Positions 51,748 through 60,468 of a stretch of DNA of 64,000 nucleotides are shown here, one piece after another (the stretch's first letter is position 1; each line of letters starts with the position of its first letter). Origin of the DNA: Brachybacterium sp. YJGR34 (lineage in GTDB: Bacteria; Actinomycetota; Actinomycetes; Actinomycetales; Dermabacteraceae); the NCBI RefSeq assembly GCF_003347015.1, contig NZ_PNFB01000022.1, positions 1 through 64,000 of the forward strand, read 5' to 3'. The notes beneath the pieces were generated by a model. It saw only the letters and a list, made by a program, of their open reading frames with translations, was not told the origin of the DNA and did not search any database. A program made the translations under genes and the position numbers.

Positions 51748-53352
51748 TCACGCGAGCTCGATGAGCTCCTGGTACTCGGCGTTCCAGAGGTCCTCGACGG
51801 CGTCGGGCATCATGAGCACCCGCTCGGGGTTCAGGGCGGCGACGGCGCCCGGGTCGTGGGAGACCAGCACCACGGAGCCCTCGAAGGCCGCCAGCGCCCC
51901 GAGGATCTCCTCGCGGCTGGCCGGATCGAGGTTGTTCGTCGGCTCGTCCAGGAGCAGGACGTTCGCGCTGGAGACGACCAGCGCCGCGAGCGCCAGGCGC
52001 GTCTTCTCCCCGCCGGAGAGCACGCCCGCGGGCTTGTGCACGTCGTCGCCGGTGAACAGGAAGGAGCCAAGGATCTTGCGGGCCTCGACCTCCGGCAGCT
52101 CGTACGCCGCGGTCATCATGTTCTCCAGCACCGTGCGCTCGAGGTCCAGGGTCTCGTGCTCCTGGGCGTAGTAGCCCACGCGCAGGCCGTGGCCGGGCAG
52201 GATCTCACCGGTGTCCGGCGCGTCCACGCCGGCCAGGATCCGCAGCAGCGTCGTCTTGCCGGCGCCGTTGAGGCCGATGATCACCACACGGGAGCCGCGG
52301 TCGATCGCGAGGTCCACGCCGGCGAAGATCTCGAGGCTGCCGTAGGACTTCGAGAGGTCCTTCGCCATCAGCGGCGTCTTGCCGCACGGCGCGGGCTTGG
52401 GGAAGCGCAGCGAGGCGACGCGATCGACCTGCCGCTCCCCCTCGACGCCGTCGAGCATCCGCTCGGCCCGCTTGAGCATGTTCTGGGCGGCGACGGCCTT
52501 GGTGGCCTTGGCCCGCATCTTCTCCGCCTGGGCGGTCAGCGCGGTGGCCTTCTTCTCGGCATTGGTGCGCTCGCGCTTGCGGCGCTTCTCGTCGTCCTCG
52601 CGCTGGCGCTGGTACAGCTTCCAGCCCATGTTGTAGATGTCGATGATCGAGCGGTTGGCGTCGAGGTAGAACACCTTGTTGACCACCTGCTCGACGAGCT
52701 CCACGTCGTGGCTGATGACGATCAGCCCGCCGCGGAAGCTCATGAGGTACTCGCGCAGCCACACGATCGAGTCGTGGTCGAGGTGGTTGGTGGGCTCGTC
52801 CAGGATCATGGTGGAGGCCTGGGAGAAGAGGATCCGGGAGAGCTCCACGCGGCGGCGCTGACCGCCGGAGAGCGTCCCCAGCTCCTGCTCGAGCAGATGG
52901 TTGGGCAGGCCCAGGTTGGCGGACATCCGCTTGGCCTCGGCCTCGGCGGCGTAGCCGCCGGCGGCGTCGAGCTCGGCCTCGAGCCGCGGGTAGCGGTTCA
53001 TCGCCTTCTCGCGCCGTGCCTCGGAGAGGCTCATGTCCCCCATCTCCTGCTCCGCCTTGCGCAGGCGACGGAAGATGCCGTCGAGGCCGCGGGCGGAGAG
53101 GATGCGGGCGAGCACGAGCTCCGAGGGGTCGCCGCTCTGGGTGTCCTGGGGCAGGTAGCCGAGCTCGCCGGTGACCTCGACGGACCCCTCGGAGGGATCC
53201 AGGGTCCCCGAGAGCACCTTGGTCAGGGTGGTCTTGCCGGCGCCGTTGCGGCCCACCAGGCCCACCCGGTCCCCGTCGGTGATCTGGAAGGAGACGTCGC
53301 TCATGAGCAGCCGGGCGCCGACGCGGATGGCGAGGTCGTGCACGGTGATCAC
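51748..53352 (-). CDS. ABC-F family ATPase
   Basis: The 534-residue soluble protein has two ABC domains without membrane segments: Walker A GLVGRNGAGKTT (about 34) and IIGLNGAGKTT (about 362), signatures LSGGQRRRVELSRI and LSGGEKTRLALAAL, and Walker B MILDEPTNHLD and LLLDEPTNNLD. The linker (about 240-315) is a charged coiled coil rich in Lys/Arg/Ala, typical of the ribosome-binding ABC-F subgroup. Members act on translation or protect ribosomes from antibiotics; this one has no resistance neighbours and could be a general translation factor. It converges on the GH36 gene with 33 bases between stops. Confidence 0.92.
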   Translation of the reverse strand: MITVHDLAIRVGARLLMSDVSFQITDGDRVGLVGRNGAGKTTLTKVLSGTLDPSEGSVEVTGELGYLPQDTQSGDPSELVLARILSARGLDGIFRRLRKAEQEMGDMSLSEARREKAMNRYPRLEAELDAAGGYAAEAEAKRMSANLGLPNHLLEQELGTLSGGQRRRVELSRILFSQASTMILDEPTNHLDHDSIVWLREYLMSFRGGLIVISHDVELVEQVVNKVFYLDANRSIIDIYNMGWKLYQRQREDDEKRRKRERTNAEKKATALTAQAEKMRAKATKAVAAQNMLKRAERMLDGVEGERQVDRVASLRFPKPAPCGKTPLMAKDLSKSYGSLEIFAGVDLAIDRGSRVVIIGLNGAGKTTLLRILAGVDAPDTGEILPGHGLRVGYYAQEHETLDLERTVLENMMTAAYELPEVEARKILGSFLFTGDDVHKPAGVLSGGEKTRLALAALVVSSANVLLLDEPTNNLDPASREEILGALAAFEGSVVLVSHDPGAVAALNPERVLMMPDAVEDLWNAEYQELIELA

Positions 53353-53670
53353 TGCAGGGGTGCTCCTGTTCGGGACGGGACGGGGCGGACGCTGCGACGC
53401 GGCGGCCCGGGGCCGGTCCCGCGCAGGGCCGGATCGAGTCTAGGGCCGCACCGCCCCCACCGCCCGTGATTACGCCGCCGACGGTGCCGCGAACCACACT
53501 CGCCGCCCGTCGGCGGACCCTCCGGCCGCTCCGGCAGCGAGGTGTGCTTCCCGGAGCGGCGACCCCGGTGCCGGAGGTGCTCGCATTCCACCGCACGCCG
53601 CGCCCTGCGGTGCCATGCTGGGTGGGAGCGGCCCCGTGCGGGGCCGGAGATCACCGCAGAGAGGCGCGAG
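53353..53670. promoter_or_regulatory. 318-base divergent intergenic region with three inverted repeats
   Basis: This is the longest gene-free stretch. On the minus strand TAGACT near 53435-53440 may be the -10 of the ABC-F gene. Perfect inverted repeats lie at 53475-53484/53507-53516 (10-base arms, 22-base loop), 53525-53534/53551-53560 (10-base arms, 16-base loop) and 53629-53635/53640-53646 (7-base arms, 4-base loop, 25 bases before the ald ATG). They may be operators, terminator-like hairpins or a small RNA. I find no open frame with coding character and no tRNA. Confidence 0.45.
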
Positions 53671-54786
53671 ATGAGAATCGGTGTCCCCCGTGAGGTCAAG
53701 AACAATGAGAATCGCGTGGGCCTCGGCGCCGCCGGGGTCCACGAGCTGGTGGTGCGCGGCCACGAGGTGGTGGTCGAGTCGGGAGCGGGCCGGGGCTCGC
53801 GGGTGAGCGACGAGGACTATCGCGCCGCGGGCGCGCACGTCCTCGAGAGCGCCGACGAGGTCTGGGCGCAGGCGGAGCTGATCGTCAAGGTCAAGGAGCC
53901 CGTCGCCGAGGAGTACGGGCGCCTGCGCCGCGGACAGGTGCTCTTCACCTACCTGCACCTCGCGGCCGACCGGGCGCTCGCTGACGCCCTGCTGCGCTCG
54001 GGCGCCACCGCGATCGCCTACGAGACCGTGCAGCTGCCGGACCGCTCGCTGCCGCTGCTGGCTCCGATGAGCATGATCGCCGGTCGGCTGGCGGCGCAGG
54101 TCGGCGCCTACCACCTGATGTCTCCGCTGGGCGGTTCGGGGGTGCTGATGGGCGGCGTGCCCGGCACCTCCGAGGCGAACGTGGTCGTCATCGGCGGCGG
54201 CGTGGTGGGCGAGCAGGCCGCGCTGATGGCGCACGGCCTGCACGCGAATGTCACCGTGATGGACCTCGACGTCCAGCGCCTGGGACAGATCGCGACCGTC
54301 CACCACGGCGGGATCCTCACCCGCTACTCGACCTCGCTGGATCTCGCCGCGATGGTCCGCGAGGCCGATGTGGTGGTGGGCTCGGTGCTGATCCCGGGCA
54401 AGAGGGCGCCCAAGCTCGTCACCGACGAGATGGTCGCGTCCATGAAGCCCGGCGCCGTGCTGGTGGACGTCGCGATCGACCAGGGCGGCTGCTTCGAGCA
54501 CTCCCGTCCCACCACGCACGACGCCCCCACCTTCCGCGTCCACGACACGGTCTACTACTGCGTGGCGAACATGCCGGGATCGGTGCCGGTGACCGCGACC
54601 GCGGCCCTGAACAACGCGACCCTCCCCTACATCCTCCGCCTTGCGGGAGCGGGGTGGCGGGAGGCGCTGCGGGCGGATCCGGCGCTGGCGGCGGGCCTGC
54701 ACACCCACGACGGGCAGCTGACCCATGCCGGCACCGGGGAGGCGCACGGCCTCGAGGTCACCGCGGCCGAGGAGATCCTGGGCTGA
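53671..54786 (+). CDS. ald: Alanine dehydrogenase
   Basis: Ald interconverts L-alanine and pyruvate plus ammonia with NAD(H). The 371-residue protein begins MRIGVPREVKNNENRVGL and has LIVKVKEPVAEEY (catalytic Lys near 75), LFTYLHLAADR (catalytic His near 96), the NAD-binding VVVIGGGVVGEQAALMAHG and the signature VDVAIDQGGCFEHSRPTTHDAPTF. The start has GAGAGGCGCGAG before the ATG. A short GC hairpin lies in its probable leader. It is monocistronic and converges on a small membrane gene. Confidence 0.97.
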   Translation: MRIGVPREVKNNENRVGLGAAGVHELVVRGHEVVVESGAGRGSRVSDEDYRAAGAHVLESADEVWAQAELIVKVKEPVAEEYGRLRRGQVLFTYLHLAADRALADALLRSGATAIAYETVQLPDRSLPLLAPMSMIAGRLAAQVGAYHLMSPLGGSGVLMGGVPGTSEANVVVIGGGVVGEQAALMAHGLHANVTVMDLDVQRLGQIATVHHGGILTRYSTSLDLAAMVREADVVVGSVLIPGKRAPKLVTDEMVASMKPGAVLVDVAIDQGGCFEHSRPTTHDAPTFRVHDTVYYCVANMPGSVPVTATAALNNATLPYILRLAGAGWREALRADPALAAGLHTHDGQLTHAGTGEAHGLEVTAAEEILG

Positions 54787-54800
54787 GCGACGCCCCTCCC

Positions 54801-54831
54801 CCGCCCCGGGGCGATGAGCGCACCGGGGCGG
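54801..54831. terminator. Bidirectional hairpin after ald
   Basis: ccgccccgg and ccggggcgg are perfect 9-base arms around a 13-base loop in the 105-base gap between the convergent ald and small membrane protein genes. Confidence 0.5.
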
Positions 54832-54891
54832 CGTCCCGGTGGGCGCGACGGGGTCGGTGCACGGGTCCGGTGTCGCCCGCGGCGGACGTTC

Positions 54892-55446
54892 TCACCGCGT
54901 CTGCAGGTAGCGGTCGAGTTCCTCCTCGACGGTCTCCATCGAGGAGATGGTGAGCGGTCCGCCGAGGTAGCTCGTCACCCAGCGGCCGTGCGCGTGCACG
55001 CTCGCCTGCCCGCGCGAGGCCGCCGGCGCATGCGTCGCGGCGGCCGTCGCCGACGACGACGGGAGCTCGGCCACGGCGACGGTCAGCGCGCCGCGCGGGC
55101 GGACCGCAGGCCCCGGTTCGCCGAGGACCGTCAGCTGCAGCAGATAGCGGACCCTGCCGTGCTCGGTGCGGCGGAAGACGTGCTCGACGCGCGAGAACAC
55201 GAAATCGCTGAACGGCATCAGGTGCCCCAGACCACGGAGCCGGTCGACGTCGGACTCCGGGAAGTCCGCGGAAAAGGCATAGCCGTGCTCGTCCGCCCAG
55301 GCCGGGAACTCGGCGGCCTGCTGCGCCTGCCGATCGAGCTGACGTCGGTACCTGCGGCGCATCGATCCGTACGCCAGCGCGGCCCCGGCGACGAGGACCA
55401 GCACGACGGCGACGATGATTCCGAGGACGACCCCTACCCACGACAT
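54892..55446 (-). CDS. Single-pass membrane protein of unknown function
   Basis: I do not recognise this 184-residue protein. One N-terminal membrane helix (about 4-28) is followed by a basic patch (MRRRYRRQLDRQ), then a predicted cytoplasmic domain with FPAWADEHGYAFSADFPESDVDRLRGL and a beta-rich part (ARYLLQ-like strand, ALTVAVAELP). An Ala/Ser/Thr-rich insertion at about 130-145 interrupts it. The ATG at 55446 is 6 bases after TAGGCT, so the mRNA is probably leaderless. It lies 9 bases after the SdpI-like gene and may also be read from it. Confidence 0.72.
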   Translation of the reverse strand: MSWVGVVLGIIVAVVLVLVAGAALAYGSMRRRYRRQLDRQAQQAAEFPAWADEHGYAFSADFPESDVDRLRGLGHLMPFSDFVFSRVEHVFRRTEHGRVRYLLQLTVLGEPGPAVRPRGALTVAVAELPSSSATAAATHAPAASRGQASVHAHGRWVTSYLGGPLTISSMETVEEELDRYLQTR

Positions 55447-55452
55447 CGAGAC

Positions 55453-55458
55453 AGCCTA
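55453..55458 (-). promoter_or_regulatory. -10 element, leaderless start
   Basis: TAGGCT on the minus strand, then 6 bases, then the ATG at 55446. It lies over the end of the upstream gene. Confidence 0.45.
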
Positions 55459-55902
55459 TCGATCCGGGTCACGCGGGGATCGCGCCTCTCGATCGGCAGC
55501 CGCCTGCTGCGCGAGGACCCGCTTCGCCGCGATGCGCCCGGCGATCACCGCCACGCTGCAGCACGCGATCACCCAGAACAGGGCGACGCACAGCGTGGCG
55601 ACGACGGCCGGTACGGCCTCCCCCGGACCCTTGACGACCATCGCGACGGTCATGACCGCGCCGCCGGTGACGAGGCCCGCCGAGGCGGCGAACAACCAGG
55701 GGGCGTGCGCGCGGTGCGCGGCCCGCCACGTCGCCTCCGAGGTCCAGAGGAGGCTGCGCAGATCCTGCGCATCCGCCGTCGCGAAGTTCCGCTCCGGCCT
55801 GCCCTGTCGCGCCAGCAGCCCGAACAGCAGCATCATCGCCGCGAGCGCGAGCGTCGCGACCACGATCAGGACGCTGCCGGCCGGCCCGAACTCGCTGTCC
55901 AT
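55456..55902 (-). CDS. SdpI-like small membrane protein
   Basis: The 148-residue protein has three membrane helices (about 8-28, 65-90 and 95-120). The stretch DLRSLLWTSEATWRAAHRAHAPWLFAAS between helices 1 and 2 resembles the SdpI/YhfL family signature, where a Trp-x-x-x-His motif is typical. SdpI gives immunity to a toxin in Bacillus, but most actinobacterial members are of unknown function. I prefer the ATG at 55902, since it leads straight into the first helix and a TACCGT lies 6 bases upstream; an ATG at 55968 would add 22 residues. Confidence 0.6.
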   Translation of the reverse strand: MDSEFGPAGSVLIVVATLALAAMMLLFGLLARQGRPERNFATADAQDLRSLLWTSEATWRAAHRAHAPWLFAASAGLVTGGAVMTVAMVVKGPGEAVPAVVATLCVALFWVIACCSVAVIAGRIAAKRVLAQQAAADREARSPRDPDR

Positions 55903-56078
55903 GGGTCCACGGTAGAGAACAGGAGGGATCCGAGCGACAGGACGCGGAACTGTTCGGCCGTCGTTCACTCGCCGCGGGCTCGGGTGGATCGAGAGACCGG
56001 AGAACCTCGGCAGCAGCGAGCTCGGGCCGAGAGCATCGCCAGGATGACGGGATCCGTCCGTCCGGACGACACGAAAAT

Positions 56079-56114
56079 GACCCCCTGACCTGCGCTCGCG
56101 CAGATCAGGGGGTC
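56079..56114 (-). terminator. Rho-independent terminator of the suf operon
   Basis: gaccccctga and tcagggggtc form a 10-base stem, with an inner ctgcg/cgcag stem. On the minus strand ATTTTCG follows directly. It is 13 bases past the sufT stop and is the most canonical terminator in the window. Confidence 0.85.
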
Positions 56115-56126
56115 TCTCGCGTCAGC

Positions 56127-56459
56127 TCAGAGGTTGAAGCCGATCGCGCGCAGCTGCTCGCGGCCGTCCTCGGTGATCTTCTCCATGCCCCACGGCGGCA
56201 TCCACACCCAGTTGATGCGGTGGGTCTCCGTGATCGGATCGAGCGCCGCGAAGGTCTGCTCCTCGAGCATCTCGGTGAGCGGGCAGGCGGCGGAGGTCAG
56301 GGTCATGTCGACGACGGCGTGGCCGTCCTCGACCGTGACGCCGTAGACGAGCCCGAGGTCGACGACATTGATCCCCAGCTCGGGGTCGATGACGTCCTTC
56401 ATCGCCTCGATGACGTCCTCGGAGCTCACGGTCGCGTCGGAGGTCTTCTGGTCGGTCAT
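56127..56459 (-). CDS. sufT: SufT-like (DUF59/MIP18) metal-sulfur cluster assembly factor
   Basis: The 110-residue protein has the DUF59 fold: MKDVIDPELGINVVDLGLVYGV, MTLTSAACPLTEMLEEQ with a conserved Cys, and VWMPPWGMEKITEDGREQLRAIGF. SufT helps Fe-S protein maturation. It ends the suf operon before a strong terminator. It is separated from sufC by 97 bases with a long GC hairpin, and the sufS and sufU genes normally found there are absent. Confidence 0.92.
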   Translation of the reverse strand: MTDQKTSDATVSSEDVIEAMKDVIDPELGINVVDLGLVYGVTVEDGHAVVDMTLTSAACPLTEMLEEQTFAALDPITETHRINWVWMPPWGMEKITEDGREQLRAIGFNL

Positions 56460-56508
56460 GGCATCCTCCCGATGCGGTGCGGGCGCGCGGCCCGCGGATG
56501 GATGGGGT

Positions 56509-56548
56509 GCCGGCCCGGCCCCGGGAATGCTCCCCGGGCCGGGCCGGC
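56509..56548 (-). terminator. Very strong GC hairpin between sufC and sufT
   Basis: Arms of 17 bases (56509-56525 and 56532-56548) match in the outer 13 positions around a 6-base loop, and are almost only G and C. It starts 8 bases after the sufC stop. No U-run follows. It probably lowers sufT expression or protects the upstream mRNA. Confidence 0.6.
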
Positions 56549-56556
56549 GATCCGGG

Positions 56557-57318
56557 TCAGCTCCCGGCGCCGACGAGGAAGCGGTCGTAGCCCTCGTTCT
56601 CGAGGCGCTCGGCGAGCTCGGGGCCGCCCTCCTCGGCAATCCGGCCGCCGACGAAGACGTGCACGAAGTCGGGCTTCACGTACTGCAGGATGCGGGTGTA
56701 GTGCGTGATGAGCATGATGCCCACCTCGGTGTTCTCCTTGACCCGGTTGATGCCGTCGGAGACCACGCGCAGCGCGTCCACGTCGAGGCCGGAGTCGGTC
56801 TCGTCGAGGATGGCGATGCCGGGCTTGAGCAGCTCCATCTGCAGGATCTCGTGGCGCTTCTTCTCACCGCCGGAGAAGCCCTCGTTGACGTTGCGCTCGG
56901 CGAAGACGGGATCCATGCGGAGTCCGTCCATGGCGCCCTTGACGTCCTTGACCCAGGTGCGCAGCGCAGGGGCCTCGCCGTCGATCGCGGTCTTGGCGGT
57001 GCGCAGGAAGTTCGAGACGGTCACACCGGGGACCTCGACGGGGTACTGCATCGCGAGGAAGAGGCCGGCGCGGGCGCGCTCGTCGACGCTCATCTCGAGC
57101 ACGTCCTCGCCGTCGAGCAGCAGCTCGCCGTCGGTGATCTCGTACTTGGGGTGGCCGGCGACGGCGTAGGCGAGGGTGGACTTGCCCGAGCCGTTGGGGC
57201 CCATGATCGCGTGCGTCTCGCCCGACCGGATCGTCAGGTCGACGCCCTTGAGGATCTCCTTGGTGCCCTCGGGGGTCTCGACGGTGGCGTGGAGGTTCTT
57301 GATCTCCAGGATCGACAT
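56557..57318 (-). CDS. sufC: SUF Fe-S assembly ATPase SufC
   Basis: SufC is the ATPase of the SufBCD scaffold. The 253-residue ABC protein has Walker A IMGPNGSGKSTLAYAVAG (about 39-56), the Q-loop AMQYPVEVPG, signature GFSGGEKKRHEILQM, Walker B IAILDETDSGLDVDAL and the switch His in ITHYTRIL. The ATG at 57318 (MSILEIKN) is preceded by AAGGAGAACC. It follows the Rieske gene after 74 bases. Confidence 0.96.
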   Translation of the reverse strand: MSILEIKNLHATVETPEGTKEILKGVDLTIRSGETHAIMGPNGSGKSTLAYAVAGHPKYEITDGELLLDGEDVLEMSVDERARAGLFLAMQYPVEVPGVTVSNFLRTAKTAIDGEAPALRTWVKDVKGAMDGLRMDPVFAERNVNEGFSGGEKKRHEILQMELLKPGIAILDETDSGLDVDALRVVSDGINRVKENTEVGIMLITHYTRILQYVKPDFVHVFVGGRIAEEGGPELAERLENEGYDRFLVGAGS

Positions 57319-57392
57319 AAGTGGTTCTCCTTGACCAGGGGTGCTGGTGGATTCGTGGGATGGGTGGAGCGCAGGCGCCCCACCCGATGAGT

Positions 57393-57731
57393 TCAGGGGG
57401 AGGTGGTCGCGGTCGGATCCACCAGGATCGAGCCGCTCTCCTCGTCGACCCGGACGGGGAACACCCGCACGGGCAGGACGGCCGGGAGCTGGAGCGGGCG
57501 ACCGGTGACCAGGTCGAACTGGCTGCCGTGCTTCCAGCACTCGATGGTGCAGCCCTCGACGTCGCCGTCGGAGAGGGCGATCTCGTCGTGCGAGCAGACG
57601 TCCTCGAGGGCGTGGACGCCGCCGTCCTCGTCGCGCACCAGGGCGATCTCGATGCCGCCGGCGACGACGTCGAGCGCCGCTCCGGGGGCGAGGTCCGCCA
57701 GGGCGGCGACGGGGACGAAGGCGTCGGTCAT
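57393..57731 (-). CDS. Rieske [2Fe-2S] ferredoxin of the suf operon
   Basis: The 112-residue protein has a Rieske fold. One Cys/His pair is in EDVCSHDEIALSDG and the second in CTIECWKHGSQFDLVTGRPL, the usual CxH...CxxH ligands. Such non-haem dioxygenase-type ferredoxins are frequent between sufD and sufC in Actinobacteria; electron supply to cluster assembly is suspected, not proven. It shares one base with the sufD stop (TGATG). Confidence 0.93.
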   Translation of the reverse strand: MTDAFVPVAALADLAPGAALDVVAGGIEIALVRDEDGGVHALEDVCSHDEIALSDGDVEGCTIECWKHGSQFDLVTGRPLQLPAVLPVRVFPVRVDEESGSILVDPTATTSP

Positions 57732-59038
57732 CAGTTCATGCTCCGCGCGAGCTCGGACTCGATCGAGGCGGTGAGGTGCTCGCGGATCTCCGGGACGTCG
57801 ATCCGCTGGATCAGCTCGGCGAAGAATCCGCGCACCACGAGGCGGCGGGCCTCCAGCTCGGGGATCCCGCGGGCCCGGAGGTAGAACAGCTGCTCGTCGT
57901 CGAAGCGACCGGTGGCGGCGGCATGGCCGGCGCCCTCGATCTCCCCGGTCTCGATCTCGAGGTTCGGCACCGAATCGGCGCGCGCGCCCTCGGTGAGCAC
58001 CAGGTTGCGGTTGAGCTCGTAGGTGTTGGTGCCCTCGGCCTCCTTGCGGATCAGCACGTCGCCGACCCACACCGAGCGGGCCCGCTTGCCCTGCAGCGCG
58101 CCCTTGTAGGCGACGTCGGAGGTGCAGTGCGGTGCGGCATGATCCACGAACAGGCGGTGCTCGAGGAACTGGTCCTCGTCGGAGAAGTACAGGCCGAGGT
58201 TCTCGACCTCGCCGCCGGGAGCGGAGAACTCGCCGATCGCGTTGACGCGCACGGCGGAGCCGCCGAGGGAGACCACGATGTGCTTGAGCTTCGCGTCGCG
58301 GCCCACACGGGCGTGATGGGTGGCGATGTGCACGGCGTCGTCGTCCCAGTCCTGCAGGGCGATGACGGTCATCTGCGAGTTGTCGCCGACGATCATCTCG
58401 ACGTTCTGCGCGTACTGCGCGGAGCCGGTGTGGTTGAGCACGAAGGTCGCGGAGGAGGACTCCTCGGTCTCCAGCACGAGGTGGGCGTTGCCGCGCCGCT
58501 CGGCGCCGCGCCCGGTGATCTCCACGCGGAACGGCTCGGCCAGGGCCCGGTTCCTCGGAACGACCAGGTGCGTCGCCTGCTCGGTGCGGGCCGAGGCGAT
58601 CGCGGCGGGGAGGTCCTCGGGCACCAGGGCGGTGCCGCGGGGCGCCTCGCCCGGGGCGAGGACCGAGAGGTCGCGGGCGCCCTCGGGCACCTCGACCTGG
58701 TGGTCCAGCGCGGGGTCGCCCTCCCGATCGTCGGTCGGGGCGTCCTCGAAGAGCGCGGCGAAGCGACGCAGCGGGGTGAAGCGCCACTCCTCGATGCCGC
58801 TGGTGGGGCGGGGATGCGCCGCCAGGTCGAAGCTGCGGCGACGCGCGCCGCGGTTGAGCGCGGCGCGCTCCCCCGGCAGCGTCAGCGCCTCGTCCTCGAG
58901 CTCGGGCGCGGCGGCGGAGGCCGCCCCGTCCAGAGCGGTCCGGGCGGCGGCGGGCGCCGCGCCGGCGGCGTGGCCCACGGTCCCGTTGGTGCTCGGGTCC
59001 CCGATGTTCTCGGCACCCTTCAGATCAGCGGTGGTCAT
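57731..59038 (-). CDS. sufD: SUF Fe-S assembly protein SufD
   Basis: The 435-residue protein forms the scaffold with SufB. After a poorly conserved Ala-rich N-terminus (about 65 residues) come GIEEWRFTPLRRFAAL, a right-handed beta-helix region (about 150-370), and the C-terminal HAAATGRFDDEQLFYLRARGIPELEARRLVVRGFFAELI. That HAA...DEQLFYL motif carries the conserved His. It shares one base with each neighbour's stop or start (TGATG). Confidence 0.95.
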   Translation of the reverse strand: MTTADLKGAENIGDPSTNGTVGHAAGAAPAAARTALDGAASAAAPELEDEALTLPGERAALNRGARRRSFDLAAHPRPTSGIEEWRFTPLRRFAALFEDAPTDDREGDPALDHQVEVPEGARDLSVLAPGEAPRGTALVPEDLPAAIASARTEQATHLVVPRNRALAEPFRVEITGRGAERRGNAHLVLETEESSSATFVLNHTGSAQYAQNVEMIVGDNSQMTVIALQDWDDDAVHIATHHARVGRDAKLKHIVVSLGGSAVRVNAIGEFSAPGGEVENLGLYFSDEDQFLEHRLFVDHAAPHCTSDVAYKGALQGKRARSVWVGDVLIRKEAEGTNTYELNRNLVLTEGARADSVPNLEIETGEIEGAGHAAATGRFDDEQLFYLRARGIPELEARRLVVRGFFAELIQRIDVPEIREHLTASIESELARSMN

Positions 59039-60468
59039 CAACCGACTGCTCCTTCCATCTGCAGCTCGATCAGGCGGTTCAGCTCGAGGGCGTACTCCAT
59101 GGGGAGCTCGCGCGCGATGGGCTCGATGAACCCGCGCACGATCATCGCCATCGCCTCGGTCTCCTCCATGCCGCGGCTCATCAGGTAGAAGAGCTGCTCC
59201 TCGGAGACCTTCGAGACGGTGGCCTCGTGGCCCATCTGGACGTCGTCGACGCGCACGTCGACGTAGGGGTAGGTGTCCGTGCGCGAGATCTGGTCCACCA
59301 GCAGCGCGTCGCACAGCACCGTGGAGGCGGCGTGCTCCGCACCGGGCATCACCTGGACCAGGCCGCGGTAGGAGGTGCGACCACCGCCACGGGAGACCGA
59401 CTTGGAGACGATCGAGCTCGTGGTGTGCGGAGCCATGTGGACCATCTTCGAGCCGGTGTCCTGCTGCTGGCCCTCGCCGGCGAAGGCGATGGACAGGGTC
59501 TCGCCGCGGGCGTGCTCGCCCATCAGCCAGACCGCCGGGTACTTCATGGTGACCTTCGAGCCGATGTTGCCGTCGACCCACTCCATGACGCCGCCCTGCT
59601 CGACCGTGGTGCGCTTGGTGACGAGGTTGTAGACGTTGTTCGACCAGTTCTGGATGGTCGTGTAGCGGACGCGGGCGTCCTTCTTCACGACGATCTCGAC
59701 GACCGCGCTGTGCAGCGAGTCGGACTTGTAGATCGGGGCGGTGCAGCCCTCGACGTAGTGCACCGAGGAGCCCTCGTCGGCGATGATCAGCGTCCGCTCG
59801 AACTGGCCCATGTTCTCGGTGTTGATCCGGAAGTAGGCCTGCAGCGGGATCTCGACGTGCACGCCCTTGGGGACGTAGACGAAGGAGCCGCCCGACCAGA
59901 CGGCCGTGTTCAGGGCGGAGAACTTGTTGTCGCCGGAGGGGATGACCGTGCCGAAGTACTCCCGGAAGATCTCCGGGTGCTCCTTCAGCGCGGTGTCGGT
60001 GTCCAGGAAGATGACTCCCTGCTCCTCGAGGTCCTCGCGGATCTGGTGGTAGACGACCTCGGACTCGTACTGGGCGGCGACGCCGGCGACGAGCCGCTGC
60101 TTCTCCGCCTCGGGGATGCCCAGGCGGTCGTAGGTCTCGCGGATGTCCTCAGGCAGGTCCTCCCAGGAGGTGGCCTGCTGCTCGGTGGAGCGGACGAAGT
60201 ACTTGATGTCGTCGAAGGCGATGCCGGAGAGATCCGGGCCCCAGGTGGGCATGGGCTTCTTGCCGAAGAGCTTGAGGGCCTTCAGGCGGCGCTCGAGCAT
60301 CCATTCGGGCTCGTTCTTGCGGGCCGAGATGTCGCGCACGACGTCTTCGCTCAGACCGCGGCGCGCGCTGGCACCGGCGGTGTCCTCGTCGTGCCAGCCG
60401 TAGGCGTACTGACCCACGGACTCGATGATCTCGTCCTGTGAGAGCTGCTTCTCTGGTGCGCTCGTCAT
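59038..60468 (-). CDS. sufB: SUF Fe-S assembly protein SufB
   Basis: SufB is the cluster-building scaffold subunit. The 476-residue protein has [61 protein letters not shown], the VEGCTAPIY cysteine region, and C-terminal [21 protein letters not shown]. The ATG at 60468 (MTSAPEK) overlaps the sufR stop as ATGA. The longer upstream frame is not coding. Confidence 0.97.
   Translation of the reverse strand: MTSAPEKQLSQDEIIESVGQYAYGWHDEDTAGASARRGLSEDVVRDISARKNEPEWMLERRLKALKLFGKKPMPTWGPDLSGIAFDDIKYFVRSTEQQATSWEDLPEDIRETYDRLGIPEAEKQRLVAGVAAQYESEVVYHQIREDLEEQGVIFLDTDTALKEHPEIFREYFGTVIPSGDNKFSALNTAVWSGGSFVYVPKGVHVEIPLQAYFRINTENMGQFERTLIIADEGSSVHYVEGCTAPIYKSDSLHSAVVEIVVKKDARVRYTTIQNWSNNVYNLVTKRTTVEQGGVMEWVDGNIGSKVTMKYPAVWLMGEHARGETLSIAFAGEGQQQDTGSKMVHMAPHTTSSIVSKSVSRGGGRTSYRGLVQVMPGAEHAASTVLCDALLVDQISRTDTYPYVDVRVDDVQMGHEATVSKVSEEQLFYLMSRGMEETEAMAMIVRGFIEPIARELPMEYALELNRLIELQMEGAVG

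Noticed and set aside
51748-53352. ABC-F gene as an antibiotic resistance determinant
   Set aside because: There is no adjacent resistance gene or leader peptide attenuator, and its linker is of general ABC-F type; a translation factor role is equally likely.
55903-55968. Upstream ATG at 55968 for the SdpI-like gene
   Set aside because: It would add 22 Arg/Pro-rich residues before the first helix, and the ATG at 55902 has a well-placed -10 element. It is kept as an alternative only.
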